In this document: one piece after another, positions 22,328-35,329 of the stretch
Position numbering within the stretch: position 1 is the stretch's first letter
How the letters are laid out: every line of letters begins with the position of its first letter
Assembly: GCA_032622095.1 (NCBI GenBank)
Contig: CP136062.1
Coordinates: forward strand, 132,387,282 to 132,451,281
Direction: 5' to 3'
Source: Siphonodentalium dalli
Lineage: Eukaryota > Mollusca > Scaphopoda > Gadilida > Siphonodentaliidae
Length of the DNA: 64,000 nucleotides
The notes under the pieces: generated by a model
Seen by the model: only the letters and a program-made list of their open reading frames with translations
Database searches by the model: none
Told to the model about the DNA's origin: nothing
Translations under genes and position numbers: made by a program

Positions 22328-23646
22328 TTTAGTAACACATATATATTACTGATTACTCGTGTCAAATTTAGTGCTTGTATCACCAAGTGAACGATTTTAC
22401 ACTTAGCCGCTCTTAATTCTATATACAGCCTATCACTGCGATTGAGACGCAACGTTTACTGACGAAGATGCCCGGGGATGGGTAGAGTGCGCATCCATAA
22501 TCTTAATGCAGTCTTTAAGTCGATACTTAATTCACCCGCGGTTCCTAAGTCATTTTGTTCTTGTAAAATTGCAGTCGCTTAGCTTAGAAGTTTTAATGAA
22601 GCTTCAATTTACTCGATCTCTAAACCCAGTGATTTATATCACAGACCATAAAACGGCAAAGTATTTGTCTAAAATTGATGAGAAACTTGCATAATCACAT
22701 TCATTGCTTGCAGGGAGAAGAATAAAAACCCACACCAAAAGAGTTGTTAAAGAACTTCATTATCTCAGCTCGCCTAATAAAGAACTTCACTCGCGAAAAT
22801 ATAAAAAAATATATAATTCTAGTTTCTGCAGTGATAGATGACTTCTCAAGAAATAAAATTACAAAGATAAAATTGCTAATATTCTATCTCGAAAACCTTC
22901 ATCAACGCTTCCGACAGATTCGATCGTCGTTGGCGACTCTGAGACTGGCTAATCTTCCCCGGGGCAATTTGTTGAGAAGGGGTTCTATTTCTATTGCTGT
23001 TTCTTTTTAACATAAGGTTATGTGTGAGGCAAGAATATCGAACTCGATCAATCAGCATATTATCTCAAACTCTAGTGGAGACTCCACGCTCCTAATGAGA
23101 GATTTAGCAGAGGATAAGAAATTGCCGAGAACTTCATATTTAGCGACTTGTAATTTATCATCGTGTACGTGTGAATTAACTTCTAGCTTTTCCCGATAGT
23201 TGGCTGTAGTTGTACCTATCTAGAAAATTATCTGATTACCCAAGCCAATAAAACTGGGGAGATGTTAGAAAACCATTTTGTCTTGCTAGAGAAAATTAAT
23301 TAAACTAAAAGTTGATAGTAAATATCAATTATATAGGAACAGGGGATTGGTGCCGGTGAGACGGTAGTTTGTAACCCCTGACAAATATTGGCTCAGACAA
23401 GCAATTCATAAGCTAGCTAGCGCATTAAATGGCAGAAGACAACCTATGTACTAAAACGTATCATGTATCATTCTTTAGTTCGTTAGTCACTGTGGCCTGT
23501 GGGTGCATGCTGGGTTACGATGGTACAAATGAACGAGCGTTATAAATAAAAACAAATATTTAACTATTTAATTAATTTTATTGCTAATAATCATTCATGA
23601 TAGGCCCTACTTAAAGATGCATAATCCGAATTAACTATCCTAATTA
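22328..23646. other. 1.3-kb stretch without a supported gene
   Basis: Two successive open frames (22506-22694 and 22744-23010, plus) could be remnants of a mobile-element protein, but no motif is recognisable. Confidence 0.35.
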
Positions 23647-23770
23647 CTATGTCTTTCGCTTCGGGGGTAAAAAAAATAATATTTGATTCGAGTCGAGGAA
23701 CCCACCCATCAAAGCTCCGAGTTATCAGATACCGATTTTTAAAATCTTTTATTTTTCACCACCACTCAAG
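23647..23770 (+). repeat. fragment of the AGGTACTC TTAA-MITE family
   Basis: It shares GATTCGAGTCGAGGAACCCA, CATCAAAGCTC and AGTTATCAGAT with the interior of 21751-22227, but both ends are missing. Confidence 0.7.
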
Positions 23771-24329
23771 TTTGGATCGTTTAATTGGAAATTCTGTTTT
23801 TTTGTGGGTCGTTCATATCAAAATACAGGTCAAGTTCGAATTTGAGTTTGATCCAATGATTTTTCCCAGAGTTATGGGCCTTTCGACTTTGATTTTTTTT
23901 TTTGTCTGTATGAGGGTACCTTCATGGTGTAATCAACTCCTCCTACAGCTTTGATCGTAGATATTTGAAACTTCAGACTATTGTTACCCACATATTGGAG
24001 ATGTGCAACATGTATATAGATGACGGAAAAAAAAAAAATTTACGCAATTATTAACCCTTTCGTCTTAGAACATTTCAACATTATTTTTAATTTCTTCAAC
24101 AAAGCGGCATCGACTTGCCTCGTTGTCGGAGGACACGGTGGTCCGCGACCTTTTATTGATATTAGATGTGGAGGTGGAGCCACGCTGAAATTTCACTTTA
24201 ACCCGTCTTTTAATGGGTTTTCCAAATTTAAAGAGAGTTTCGTGATTATATAATTTATTAAATGTCGCAATTAATCTTACCATGACATATGCGATTTAAA
24301 ATTAGGTATATGCATTAAGTATGGTTCTG

Positions 24330-27300
24330 CGAGATATAATGCCACATTTTAGGTTAAAATTGGAACTCCCGTCCAAGATGGCCGTCAAATGGCAGCCGGA
24401 AGTGGAAAATTGGACGTGTTTTCACTAATATCTTCAAGATCAGTTTGTGTTGTATCGAAATGGTCCAGAATTGTTACTTTACTTTTGTATTATGCATGTT
24501 AACTGACCATTGGAACAATGAAATATGCATGAGGTCCCAGCAACCCCACCCGATCCCTCAACAATTCGATTTGACAGAACTCGGTATGAAATTTCACCAA
24601 AAATCACCGTTAGGATTATAGTAATATTTTAACAAGAACTTGACATAACTGTGCAATCTAAGTGAGGCATACCATTACTTACGAATATTTCAACTAAAAT
24701 TTGTCACTTTGACTGAAAATGGCTGCCAAAATGGCGACCAAAACCTGGGAAATGGTAAATATTGGACCAGCATGTCATGCACTCGCTTACAAGTTGTGGT
24801 CGATGAATAAAATTGACTATTCTGTCTTATATACATTAAATACTAACATGTCTTATGCACATTGGTTAAGTCTATTGTAACCACTGACACTACCATAAAT
24901 ATTTGAATTTTCTATCACAAACTTGACATAAAAATCGTCATTAACTTAGCTTTAATTAACTTTTCAGGTTTGGACCATTTATACAAGTAAATGGAACTAC
25001 CTTTGGAATCAAAGATGTTTATTGTTTTGATCTGTCTTAAATGTGTCAAACTAATGTGTTTTTAGACAAAATTACTCAAGATGGCTTCCAAAATGGCAAC
25101 CAAATTTGGTAATAAAAAAAAGTTGATTTTTTTAACATATATCCGAACATTATTTTCTGTTCCCAAGAGGTAGTAAATTGTGACTCTCTTGTTTATTAAC
25201 CATGTCACTTAATCCCTTGACTACTACATGTTTCATTATCGGTGTCCCAGTACGTTTTGAAGTATGGCAAATAAATTTTAAATGGTGTAGTATGGAATTT
25301 TGAGAAAAATGTATTTTGGGATTGTGGCAATATTTTTTAACGGAAATGGGCAGAACGTCTAAGCGGAACTGAGTGGAACCATATTATGTGGCTACTATCG
25401 ACCATTAGCATCAAAATCAACCTAATATATGGTGTATGTCAAAATGGCAGCCAAGTAGTGAATGTGTGGTAATGATGAGGTGAATAGTTATACAGGGAGT
25501 TATTATATGGTCATAAATGATACGAAGGAGTGGCTATATTGTGGTGGATGGTGTGTCCATGGTGATATATATATATATAGGTATACACGGGGTGTGTGGT
25601 CACGTGAATAGATATGTAGCGATTGTTTGTATGGTTATTGAAGTGGTGCATGTGTATAATAGCTACATGGTCATCTGTGTGTTTTTATGTATATAAAGAG
25701 TGACTGTATGGTCATGTGTGGGATATCAATTATGAGCGTACATTTGGGTGACTATTGTCATGGATGGGAGTATATGCATACACATGTTGGCTGTATGATC
25801 ATGTGTTGGAGTATGAATAAATACGGAGTGGTTGTATGTTCATTTGTAATGTATATAGGTGTTCATGGAATGACTGAACGGTCATGATTGTTGAAGTGTG
25901 TGGAGCTGAAGTTGAAGTTATACCTAAAGTATTGCTGGTTGGTCATTGGCGGCGTCTTGTCATGGTTGTATATGTGATGTATGTGCATCTTTGCCATGGC
26001 TGTATTGCCATTGGTGGATGTATAGATATACAGAGTAGCTGTATGATTATGGACGGTGTGTTTGAGTATACATCGAGTGGCCGAATTGTCATGGGGTGTA
26101 TATGCAAATAAAAGTGTACAAATGGTCGTGTGGGGTATTGGTATACCCATTGGTGGGGTGTATATGTATACCTGGATTAAATATATGGTCATGCGTGGGT
26201 GTATATGTATATATAGTGGGTATATGGTCATGTGTGTGACGAAAAGGTATGCAGTGAGTGACTGTATGGCGAATTTTGAGGTACTGTGCGTTGTATTGCT
26301 ATATCTAGAAGGGCTGTATGGTCAATTATGAGGTGTCGATGTATAACTGGAGTTACTCTACAATAGACACTGGTGGGGTGTGCATGTACATTTTTATATT
26401 TAGTGGCTATATGGCCATGGATGTGGACAATATGTATACAGGGAGTGATCGTGTGGTCAATGGTGAGTTGAATTGGTAAAATATGAGTAACTGTTTGACC
26501 ACGACTGTTGTGTATGGGCATGCAGCGAGTGGCTGAATTGTCTTGAGTGAGGGGTGTATTCAAGCCCGGAGTGTGTGAATGGCCATGTGAGCGGGACATT
26601 GGTATATATAAACGGATTGTATGGCCATTGGTGAGGTGTATACCTATACCCGACGTGACTCTATGGTTATGGTTGCTGTCCATATGTATATCTTGAGTGG
26701 ATATGTGGCAATGGTTTGGCAAATATATATACAGGGAGTTATTGTATGGCCAATGGTGAGGTGGGTGAGGTACACGAGAAGTAACTGTATGGTCACAAAT
26801 GTGGTGAATATGTATACAGGAAGTGGCTATATGGTCATGGGTGAAGTGTAGGAGTATAACGGGTGTACCTGCATGGTGACTCAAGGCTGTATAATCATAT
26901 GTGTGGTTTACGGGTATCGTAATGGGTGAGGTGTATGTGTATAAAGCGAGTGGCTGCATTTTCATTTGTGTGGTGTTTATGTTTTTATAACATGATTGTA
27001 TGGTCATAGGTGAGTTGTACAGTTTGATCTTTGGATGGCTATCACCTTCCACAACCATTCAAGTATATGTTAATCGATTGGGAGGTAATGTCAGAGTGTT
27101 CTCCATCTTGGTGTCCTTTTATATGCACAATGGAGGGAACAGTTTTCCTGCCGTTATATATAGTCAATCAATATTGATGCCAATGGCCCAGAATTTGATG
27201 TTATTTAGTAGTTTTCCAAAATCTCCTTGTTCGAATTCATAAAAGGCCATCTGGTCCACCTGCCAGTGTGCATCTCTGCACACAATTATGCCCCTCTCAG

Positions 27301-28260
27301 TTCAGTTTCAGAGTTCTGTTCATTTCCGTTAAAAATCACGGCCAGAGTACCACAAGACGTTTTCGGCAAAATTACATACTGCATGATTTAAAATGAAATT
27401 GTCGTGCCACATAATGTACTGGGACTACCAAAATAGAACATTTAGTTTTCAGTTGATTAAGTAACATGATTAGTCACCAAGTGAGTCACAATGTGCTACC
27501 TTCACAGAAGAGCAGAGCATAATGTTCGGGATATATTTAAAAATATAAACTTTTCTACCAAATTTTGTGGACATATTGCAAGCCAGCTTGAGTATTTTTC
27601 ATTATAAAAACACCTCAGTGTGACTCATTTAAGACGGGTCAAAACAATAAATACCATATATATGTTTTCATTTTACTTGAAGAAATGGTCCAAACATGAA
27701 AAGTTATATTTTTGCCGATTTTTAAAGAAAATTCCAATCATTTTGGTAATGTAATAGTAACACTTGTCCAACATGCATCATAACTGTTAGTATTCAATGC
27801 ACATACGACAGAACAGCCAATTGAATTCATCATCCTCAACTGTTAAGCGATTGCATGGCACGCTTGGACAACATTTACCATTTTCCAAATTTTGGCCGCC
27901 ATTTTGACAGCCATTTTATCAAAAGTGATAATTTTGGGTCCATTGATGTGAAATATTCATGACTAATAGTATGGCTCAATTTCTTTGCACAGTTCTGCTC
28001 ATTTTTTGTTTAAATATGGCTAGAATCCAAATGGTGATTTTTTTGTGAAATTTCAAACCGCGTCTGTAAACTCGAATTATGGAGGGATCGGAAGGGCCTG
28101 GGATACCAAGAATGGCAATTTTTGCTCCAGTGGTCAGTTAGCATGAATAATACAAAATAAAGTCACATTTCCGAACCATTTCCATACAGAAGAAACTGAT
28201 CTAGAAGATATTAGTGAAAACACTTCAAATTTTCCACTTCCGGTTGCCATATGATATTGG
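24330..28260. mobile_element. element A: ~3.9-kb long-inverted-repeat element with minisatellite core
   Basis: Arms of about 1 kb (24380-25470 and 27240-28250) are diverged inverted copies. Shared landmarks are TTTTCACTAATATCTTC, AAAATGGC-GCCAAAATGGC-type stretches and CGCTTACAAGTTGTGGT. The core is a ~42-bp minisatellite. The related element B lies at 30830-32975. No transposase and no precise ends were found. Confidence 0.7.
25470..27050 (+). repeat. 1.6-kb diverged minisatellite, unit ~42 bp
   Basis: Units follow a pattern of GTATACAGGGAGTGGCT, GTATGGTCATG and GGTGAGGTGTA-TGTGTATA, heavily diverged, with periods near 40-45 bases. Because 42 is a multiple of three, long open frames arise on the minus strand as repeats of a His/Thr/Ile-rich 14-residue unit. 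I regard these as by-products. Confidence 0.75.
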
Positions 28261-28595
28261 ATCAATCCAGCCCCGTTCCACGCATTCAGTGCTGCATGTC
28301 AAAGTTCTCGAATAGCATTCCATATTTGGAGCTTTTGAATTCATGCAATCCATATATGGAAGCCATGAATATTCAAAACTCGGATTAACTCCATATAATT
28401 ACTCCACCGTAGTGTGGTGTTTCTAGCTTTTGGTTTTTTGATATCGCATGGTCGATCGATAATTCACTGGGTGATTGTACATTCGGCAAACCTCGTCAGA
28501 TTCCATCACCGTTTCATCGTACCGATAATTACGAGAGTACAACTAAGATTGGCACATGTGTTTACGTCACCGGTGTAATTGTGGGGACATGCTTC

Positions 28596-29390
28596 TATTA
28601 TGAAGGTTTGCTATCCCGAAGGTCCGCTATTCCGAAGGTTCTCTATTCCGAAGGTTTTTGTTATTTTTAGGTTAATTCTATATTTTAAAGTATTGAGACT
28701 AATTTGAGAGGGTTCATTTTCACAAAGATTCTTTATATGGAGTGTGCGCTCACATCCGAACTGATCATGCGCGCACACCGATACAGATACAGGAGGAAAT
28801 AACTTAACTTAGAACATTAAATGTGATTTTGTTTTGTTTTCGCTGGTTTTCTTGAGATTTTATGTCATTACGTGGGCCCATACCTTTGAATTCTTGGCAT
28901 ATACTATGAATGTTGTGGTATATATGGACCCTCCCGCATTGGGACATGACATAGGTTCAGTTGACTTAAGTGGTGTTCTGTGTGTGATCCAATTTGGAGT
29001 TCAATATTTTAAGGGCCAAGTTTAGAATTTTATGGGTCCATACCTTTGAACTCTGGGCATATAATATGAATATTGGGGGGCATGTCTCTATTCCGAAGGT
29101 TCACTATCCCGAAGGTCCACTATTCCGAAATTTCTCTGAATGTTCGCTATTCCGAAGGTTCACCAATCCGAAGGTTCGTTATTCCGAAGGTTCTGTGTTA
29201 AAGATTTTTTTTATTTTAAGGTTAATTCTATATTCTAAAGTAACGAGAGGGTTAATTATCACGAAGATTCTTTTTATGATGGAAATAACGTAAAACATTA
29301 AATGTGATTTTGTTTTGTTTTCGAGGGTTTTCTTGAGTTTAATGTCATTACGTATGACCTTATTTCTCATTACATATTCACGCCAAGGAG
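28596..29390 (+). repeat. short tandem CTATTCCGAAGGTTCG-type repeats in two duplicated blocks
   Basis: Blocks at 28596-28660 and 29088-29200 consist of 14-17-bp units ending CCGAAGGTT. Each block is followed by a shared segment beginning TTAGGTTAATTCTATATT or AAGGTTAATTCTATATTC and continuing to GATTTTGTTTTGTTTTCG. Confidence 0.75.
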
Positions 29391-29821
29391 CCCACACAAT
29401 TGCTATGTTACGATGCGATTTAATGTGATTATGTGTGACCTAATATCTCAATAATCTGAGGCAAGAGTACGCCTGCTAAAGGCGAATCATAACAGTTGGG
29501 GGTATAACGCTCAATAAATACTGGAGGCTATAACAAACTGCGCAGTAGAATATCGCTGAATGGACGAGTATGAGATGAGCCTAAATGCAATTGTGACTTT
29601 GTTTAAAGGCCCACTTAATTTTCGAGTCATTAATTTTTTATAGTATATACGGTTTTAATAACAATTTATGCCATAAAATTTGAATAAACTACTATAATTC
29701 ATCACCATTTGAAAGGCAGAATACTTCTATCTCCTAGTTTGAAACACCTTCAAAATACCGCGTCGTATATCTAGCAATTAGCAACCAACATGTCCTCCTC
29801 GGCTTTCCATAGAATTCAACG

Positions 29822-30330
29822 TAATTTGATACTTATGGGTATTTGTGTCCGGGAAGTGTTTTGAACGGGTCAAATCGTGACCCCGACCTGACCTTGACCA
29901 TTAAAACTGTCAATGCAAGGTCAATTTGGGTAAAACGGACAAATTTCGGCGAAATTTGATACCTAGGGATACATTGGTCCGAGGAGAGTTTTGAACGGGT
30001 CAAATCGTGACCTCGGCCTGACATTGACCTTCAATATGGCCAATCAAAGGTCAACTCGGATAAAACGGATAGATTTCGACGAAATTTGATACCTATGGGT
30101 ACTTTTGTCGGGGGGGGGGGGTGTTTTGGACGGGTCAAATCATGACTCTGACCTTACCTTGACCTTCAAAATTGTTAATTAAAGGTCAAGTTGGGTAAAA
30201 CGGACGGATTTCGACGAAATTTGATACCTATGGGTAGTTTTCTACGGGTGGGGGTGTTTTGGACTGGACAAATCATGACCCTGACCTGACCTTGACTTTC
30301 GAAATAGTCAATTGAAGGTCAAATCGCACC
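29822..30330 (+). repeat. four tandem copies of a ~130-bp unit
   Basis: Units begin near 29822, 29952, 30082 and 30217 with AATTTGATACCTATGGGTA. Each includes TTTTGGACGGGTCAAATC, TGACCTTGACC and AAAGGTCAA. The third carries a 12-base G run (30110-30121). Identity between neighbouring units appears high. Confidence 0.85.
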
Positions 30331-30479
30331 TTTCACCGGAAAGCAGATGGGAAACAGCCCGGGTGAAGTCGGGCCTATCAGCTTGTGTAATAAAGAAGAC
30401 AGTTTGATGAAAGTAATGTATGCCACGAGAAACGGGAAAACTTGAAATATGGAAGTACGCAAATTTCCCGCATAAAATT

Positions 30480-30576
30480 TGAAAGCTAGTTTATAGAATA
30501 ATTGTATTATTATTTATATTTATGGCTAATAATACGATCTTGGTGGCGTTACCATTTCTGACTATGGTTTTCTTGT
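30480..30576 (-). repeat. solo terminus of the 16-kb inverted-repeat family
   Basis: It matches the 22230-22323 arm (TTTATATTTATGGCTAATAA, CTGACTATGGTTTTCTTGT) and stops abruptly. Confidence 0.6.
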
Positions 30577-30829
30577 TATGGAATGCTACTGCGGAACTTT
30601 TACCTGTATAGCACTGAATGCGCGGAACAGGGCTGGATGGATCCAATATGGCAACGATCGACTCATGCAGTGGTCTCGTTCATTGCTTCGTATGAGCGGG
30701 GTGGGGAAGGTGAGTCCCATAGTAAATGACGTTTGCATACCTATCCCTGTCTAAGTCCCTGTCTGTCAATCAGGGGCCTCGGTGGCGCAGTCGGTTAGAG
30801 GTACAACTAGTTATCTGGTGCCGATTGGA

Positions 30830-32975
30830 CCGGGAGCTAATAGGATTACCCCAGCATGGACCCCCACAGGACTTAACTTCACCCCACTCATTTTGTTCCT
30901 TATTATGTTCTTCAACTTTTAAGCAATGTTAACACGAGAACAAATCGGCCGGGCCGTGTAGACTCCAGACAAGATGGCGTCCATCATGGCCGCCGGTTTT
31001 CAGACTAGAGGCCTTAAGTCACTTTGATGCAAATTATAGCGGGAAAATCTAGTAAAATGTATACAAATGTATATATTTTCTTGAAGATAAGACATAATGC
31101 CACGTTTAGAGGCAAAATTGAAACTCTCTATCCAAGGTGGCCGTCGGAAGTTTAAAATATGACGTTTTTTTCACTAATATCTTCTAGCTTTGTTTTTGCT
31201 GCTTGGAACTAGTCATTTTAAACAAGAAATGAACAAAACATTCTAATGTAAGTGAGGCATATCATTACCTATGAATATCCCAACTCATTGGAACCAAAAT
31301 TGTTACTTTGGCTCAAAATGGCCGCCAAAATATGGAAAATGGTATATATTTCCCCAGCGTGTCCTGCAATCGCTTACAAGTTGTAGTTGATATGTAAAAT
31401 AGGCTATTCTGCCTTCTATACATTGAATACTAACATGTCTGATGCACCATGGATAGTTGTTACTATTGTCATCACTGACATAACCAGAAATATTGGATTT
31501 TCTCTCAGAAGCTTGGCATAAATATCGGCAAAAATTAACTTTTCAGGTTTGCACCATAATCATAAAATAACTCCATATTTATACACACATCCCATCCATG
31601 TATACATATACACACACGTGTCACAATACAGCCACACACGATACATGTGTACATCCCATCCATGACCTTACAGTCACCCCATATATACACAAACAACACA
31701 CATATGACCATGTAGCTACTATTGTTATATCCATACACCACACCACTGCCCATACAGCCATATCGGGTATACCCGTACTGGATACACACAGCCATACACA
31801 ATACAGTGACTCCATGTATACCGATTCACCTCACACATGACCATACAGCCACTCCTTTTATACCTATACATCTCACCATGGACACCCCACTCATAACCAT
31901 ATAGTCACTCCTTGTATGCATATTCACATCATGCATGACCATACAATAACTGCCTGTATACCTATTGACCTTGCCTATGACCACATAATAACTCCATGTC
32001 TGCAATATTGGCATCCACCCTGTATCCAGTTGCTCCATCTTATACTAAAGGGCCAGAATAGCCACAGATTATGGTTCATCTCAGTTCCGTCTCAAAGTTT
32101 TGCCTATTTCCTTTCAATAATATGGCCAGTCACAAAAGAGGTTCTCGGCAAAATTCCATACTGCAATTTTAAAATGAATTTGGCATGCACCATACGAAAC
32201 TGGACAACCAGAATAGAATATGTAGTTGTCAGTTAATTAGCTAACATGTATAATAACCAAGTGAGTCACAATTTGCTACCTTTTCTGAAAACGCAGAGAA
32301 TAATGTTCGGGATATATATGTAAAAAATAAACTTTTTACCGAATTTGGTTGGCATTATGGAATCTATCTGGAGCAATTTCGTATATAAACGCCACAGTAT
32401 GACACAGTTAAGATAGACTAAAATAATAAACCCCTTTCATACCAAAGTAGTTACATTTTACTTGAAAAAATGGTCCAAACATGAAAAGTAAATTTTTGCC
32501 GATTTTTATGTCAAGAGAAAAATCCAATATTTATGGTAATGTTAGTGGTGAAAATAGTAACAATTAACCATGGTGCATCAGACATGTTGGTATTCAATGT
32601 ATAGAAGGCAGAATAGCCAATTTTTATACATTAACCACAACTTGTAAACGATTGCAGGACACGCTGGGGCAATTAATATCTACCATTTTCCATATTTTGG
32701 CAACCAATTTGAGCCAAAGTAACAATTGGTTCATCATGGATGGGGGGTTTCAATTCCTAAAAGTAGCATTATGTCTTAGCTTCACGAAAAGATATACGTT
32801 TGTATACATTTTACCAGATTTTCCCGCTATAATTTGCATTAAACTGACTTAGGGCCTAGTCTGAAAAACGGCGACATTATGGACGCCATCTTGTCTGGAG
32901 TCTACATGGCAACTTTTTTTCGTGTTAACACTGCTTAAAAGGTGGAGGTGCAAGCGTACTCCTATTAGCTCCCGG
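30830..32975. mobile_element. element B: 2.15-kb long-inverted-repeat element, relative of element A
   Basis: Inverted ends are CCGGGAGCTAATAGGA (30830-30845) and its complement (32960-32975). Further matching arm segments are TTTTAAGCAATGTTAACACG and AGACTCCAGACAAGATGGCG against their complements near 32880-32940. The internal arms match element A (for example TTCTCGGCAAAATTCCATAC). The core at 31560-32010 is the same minisatellite, reversed. Confidence 0.75.
31560..32010 (-). repeat. minisatellite core of element B
   Basis: It reads as the complement of the element A minisatellite: units with CATGACCATACAGCCACTCC and TGTATACC. It is about 450 bases long, so far fewer units than in element A. 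Confidence 0.7.
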
Positions 32976-33118
32976 ACTACATGCTCAGCGAGTTTATCAG
33001 CCATTGAAATCACTGTTCGACCAGCCGTAAGTGTGCGGATTTCCACCACCACTAAAACTGGCAATGTCGTGATATGGCCTTAGTTGCTGAAAGCGACATT
33101 AATCCCCAATCAATCAAT

Positions 33119-34239
33119 CTGTCTGACGTACACCACATTTTAAATTATATTACACAAGACGAGAAATGTTACAATTTAATACCGCGGTATATACTTATAA
33201 TTTCTTATTTATTTGATTACCACTTCCCACTTTGCCGCAGCACAGACCTTGTCGTAGACCACGTCTTCTCGGTTCACAACAGCTTGGGATATCCGTTGGG
33301 TTATGCTGTTTTGGACCGAGTCCCATTCCGTTACTCTTCTATAACCGAGCTTTAACTTAGCCTTTAAGCACAGGGCGGGAGTTATCTTTCGTGTAGATGT
33401 CTTCGGTTAAGATCAAATGGGAGATTTGCGTATATATATATAAATTGGACATAGAGGACAGCCTGTCCCAATCATGATACTGGAGGTCAGTTAAATGTCA
33501 AAGCAACGAGATATATAAGTAAACAAAGCCTTGTTTTCCATGCAGAAAATTTCGATTTGTCACGGTATCAGAAAATGCATGTAAACAATACATTAAACGT
33601 TCGTATTACCACCATACCTTTTTCTATCACGGTAAATGATATACCATTTTGAAGACTGGTTAATCGCCGACATGTCAGATGATTAATCACATTCAGGGAT
33701 TTACATGAATTTTTTGTCTCTTCGTGTACACTGTATACAGTACGTCTTTTGAATGAAAGTTCATTATAGAAGAGCAACGGGCGGGACTCGGACCAAAACA
33801 GCATCAACCCAACCAATCTTGGTCTAACCTTGTCGTTGAAATTGTGAAATTAATACTGGATTCCATTGGGGAGTGGTTAGTACTCGGCTTGTAGCAATGT
33901 CAACGCAACGATATGAGTTCGCCGCCCATTGGTGGACTTTTGAGTTTTCCCACCAACTCTTGTGATAGTGCATGGCTAAGTCGCAATAAGTGATGTGTGT
34001 TTGTGGAGGTGTATGCTGTTCACATCTCAAGTCAAGTTGTGACCCTTGATCAAGGTCACACATACTGTGCTCAATTCGTCATACTTGGATGAAAAATGGA
34101 GACCTGGCTTGTTGGATAAGCTGCTGTAGTGAAGCACATCCAAAATGGCAGCATTTCTCAACAATTGGGTTAATCAGGTGGTTGCTACAGTAGTTGAAGC
34201 TCTGGGTTTGCGCTATGTAAAAATCGTCCATTATTCTTA
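33119..34239. other. 1.1-kb stretch without a supported gene
   Basis: Open frames here are short. One at 33074-33355 begins inside the SINE tail and is not credible as a gene. No repeat arms were recognised. Confidence 0.4.
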
Positions 34240-34955
34240 TCATAACAGAGACCCAAAGGCAACAAGAAAAACATAGAGAAATAGATCAACTTTGTTCTTA
34301 TATTCATTATTGATAGTCCTTAATGATGAAATTTCTCCATTAAAATCATTGTTATGTAAACAAAACTGTTACAGTGATTTGTTAACAAACATTAAAAGTA
34401 AGTTAAAATATTTTAGTCTGAATATGATTTTCAAAATATATTTCAATGTTTTGATCTTTTCTGATGTTTAATGTCAAGTTTTTATTAAACTTTGGTATCT
34501 TATTGGACTTTGATTGGTAATTCCACTTTAACTGTAATGTTTATATAACAATGATTTCAATATGCAAAATCTTGTTATTTGTGAGTTATTAACCCTTTGA
34601 GTGGCAGGTCAATTTTTGTATCAACCCATATACCCTGTGCCAATGCATTCTCTTATATATGCGAGTCGACCATAGGTAGAGAATGCATTGGCCTAACAAT
34701 ATTTTTTTTTTTTTTTTTTTTTTACAATTTTTTACAATTTTAATAATTTATTCTTATATTCTTTAACAGACTTATTTTGTAGGTTTAGGGCCGCTGAGAT
34801 CGGCCCCTGGCACTCAAAGGGTTAACAATGAAAATAAGAACAAAGTCGATCTATTACTGCATGTACTTGTTGGTGATAGTTGTTTCAAAGACATTCAGTT
34901 TATAAAATTTACATTATTCTCATAAACTCACTTCAAAGGGCTTGTGTCCCTTTAA
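34240..34955. mobile_element. TTAA-target MITE (GGGACACAAG family) carrying a second TTAA MITE
   Basis: The left end near 34240 (GACCCAAAGGCAAC) and right end GGGCTTGTGTCCCT-TTAA (34952-34955) are inverted. Arms share AGATCAACTTTGTTCTTAT and its complement. The same family at 40114-40534 is intact. The element at 34589-34825 is inserted in its middle. Confidence 0.6.
34589..34825. mobile_element. 237-bp TTAA-target MITE with CCCTTTGAGTGCC-type ends
   Basis: TTAA at both edges (34589-34592 and 34822-34825), ends CCCTTTGAGTGGCAGG and CCTGGCACTCAAAGGG. The interior has a hairpin of CCAATGCATTCTCT and its complement and a 22-base T run. CCCTTT ends with TTAA targets fit piggyBac-like elements. 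Confidence 0.8.
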
Positions 34956-35329
34956 ATTACTAATTATGATGAATGGTTGACAAGTGAGTCTATGCTGTAG
35001 AAAGGTCACTGACCTGTCTCTTGGGACAACAATAGATTCCTTCATTGAGGAGAATCTGATTTAATGGTCTTCATGAATAATATATTTACCCCAAAAAGCA
35101 ATTAGCCAACTGGGATATAGCTTACATTTCAACATCAGCCAATAGGTGACAATGCCCCATTTGAGGTTATTATTCATATGTGTTGATTGTCTAAGCTTCA
35201 ATAATTTGTCACCTAGTAGGGTAATGTTTTAGTGTTATTATGGGAAATGTAGGATAATCAAGCTGACTAATAGCACCTTTTAATTGCAAATTGTTTGAAT
35301 GTGTGGGTTGCCAGGAATGAGAGATACAA

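Larger units (their letters stand above)
30773..33118 (+). mobile_element. second SINE of the 13771 family, split by element B
   Basis: The head GGGGCCTCGGTGGCGCAGTC lies at 30773 and stops about 30829. The matching body and tail (GAGTTTATCAGCCATTGAAA, GTGTGCGGATTTCCACCACC, CCCCAATCAATCAATC) resume at about 32976 and end at 33118. The 2.15 kb between them is element B. The SINE therefore predates element B here. A CTGTCTG repeat near both ends is a weak candidate target duplication. Confidence 0.7.

Noticed and set aside
22506-23010. Two successive small frames that might be a retrotransposon protein
   Set aside because: No catalytic motif, no terminal repeat and no family resemblance could be seen.
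26228-27058. 276-residue open frame on the minus strand
   Set aside because: It is a His/Thr/Ile-rich 14-residue periodicity produced by the ~42-bp minisatellite; units are diverged and no domain is visible. Similar frames on both strands at 25863-26331 and 31535-31904 have the same cause.
33074-33355. 93-residue open frame
   Set aside because: It begins inside the SINE tail and continues into unrelated DNA without a domain.
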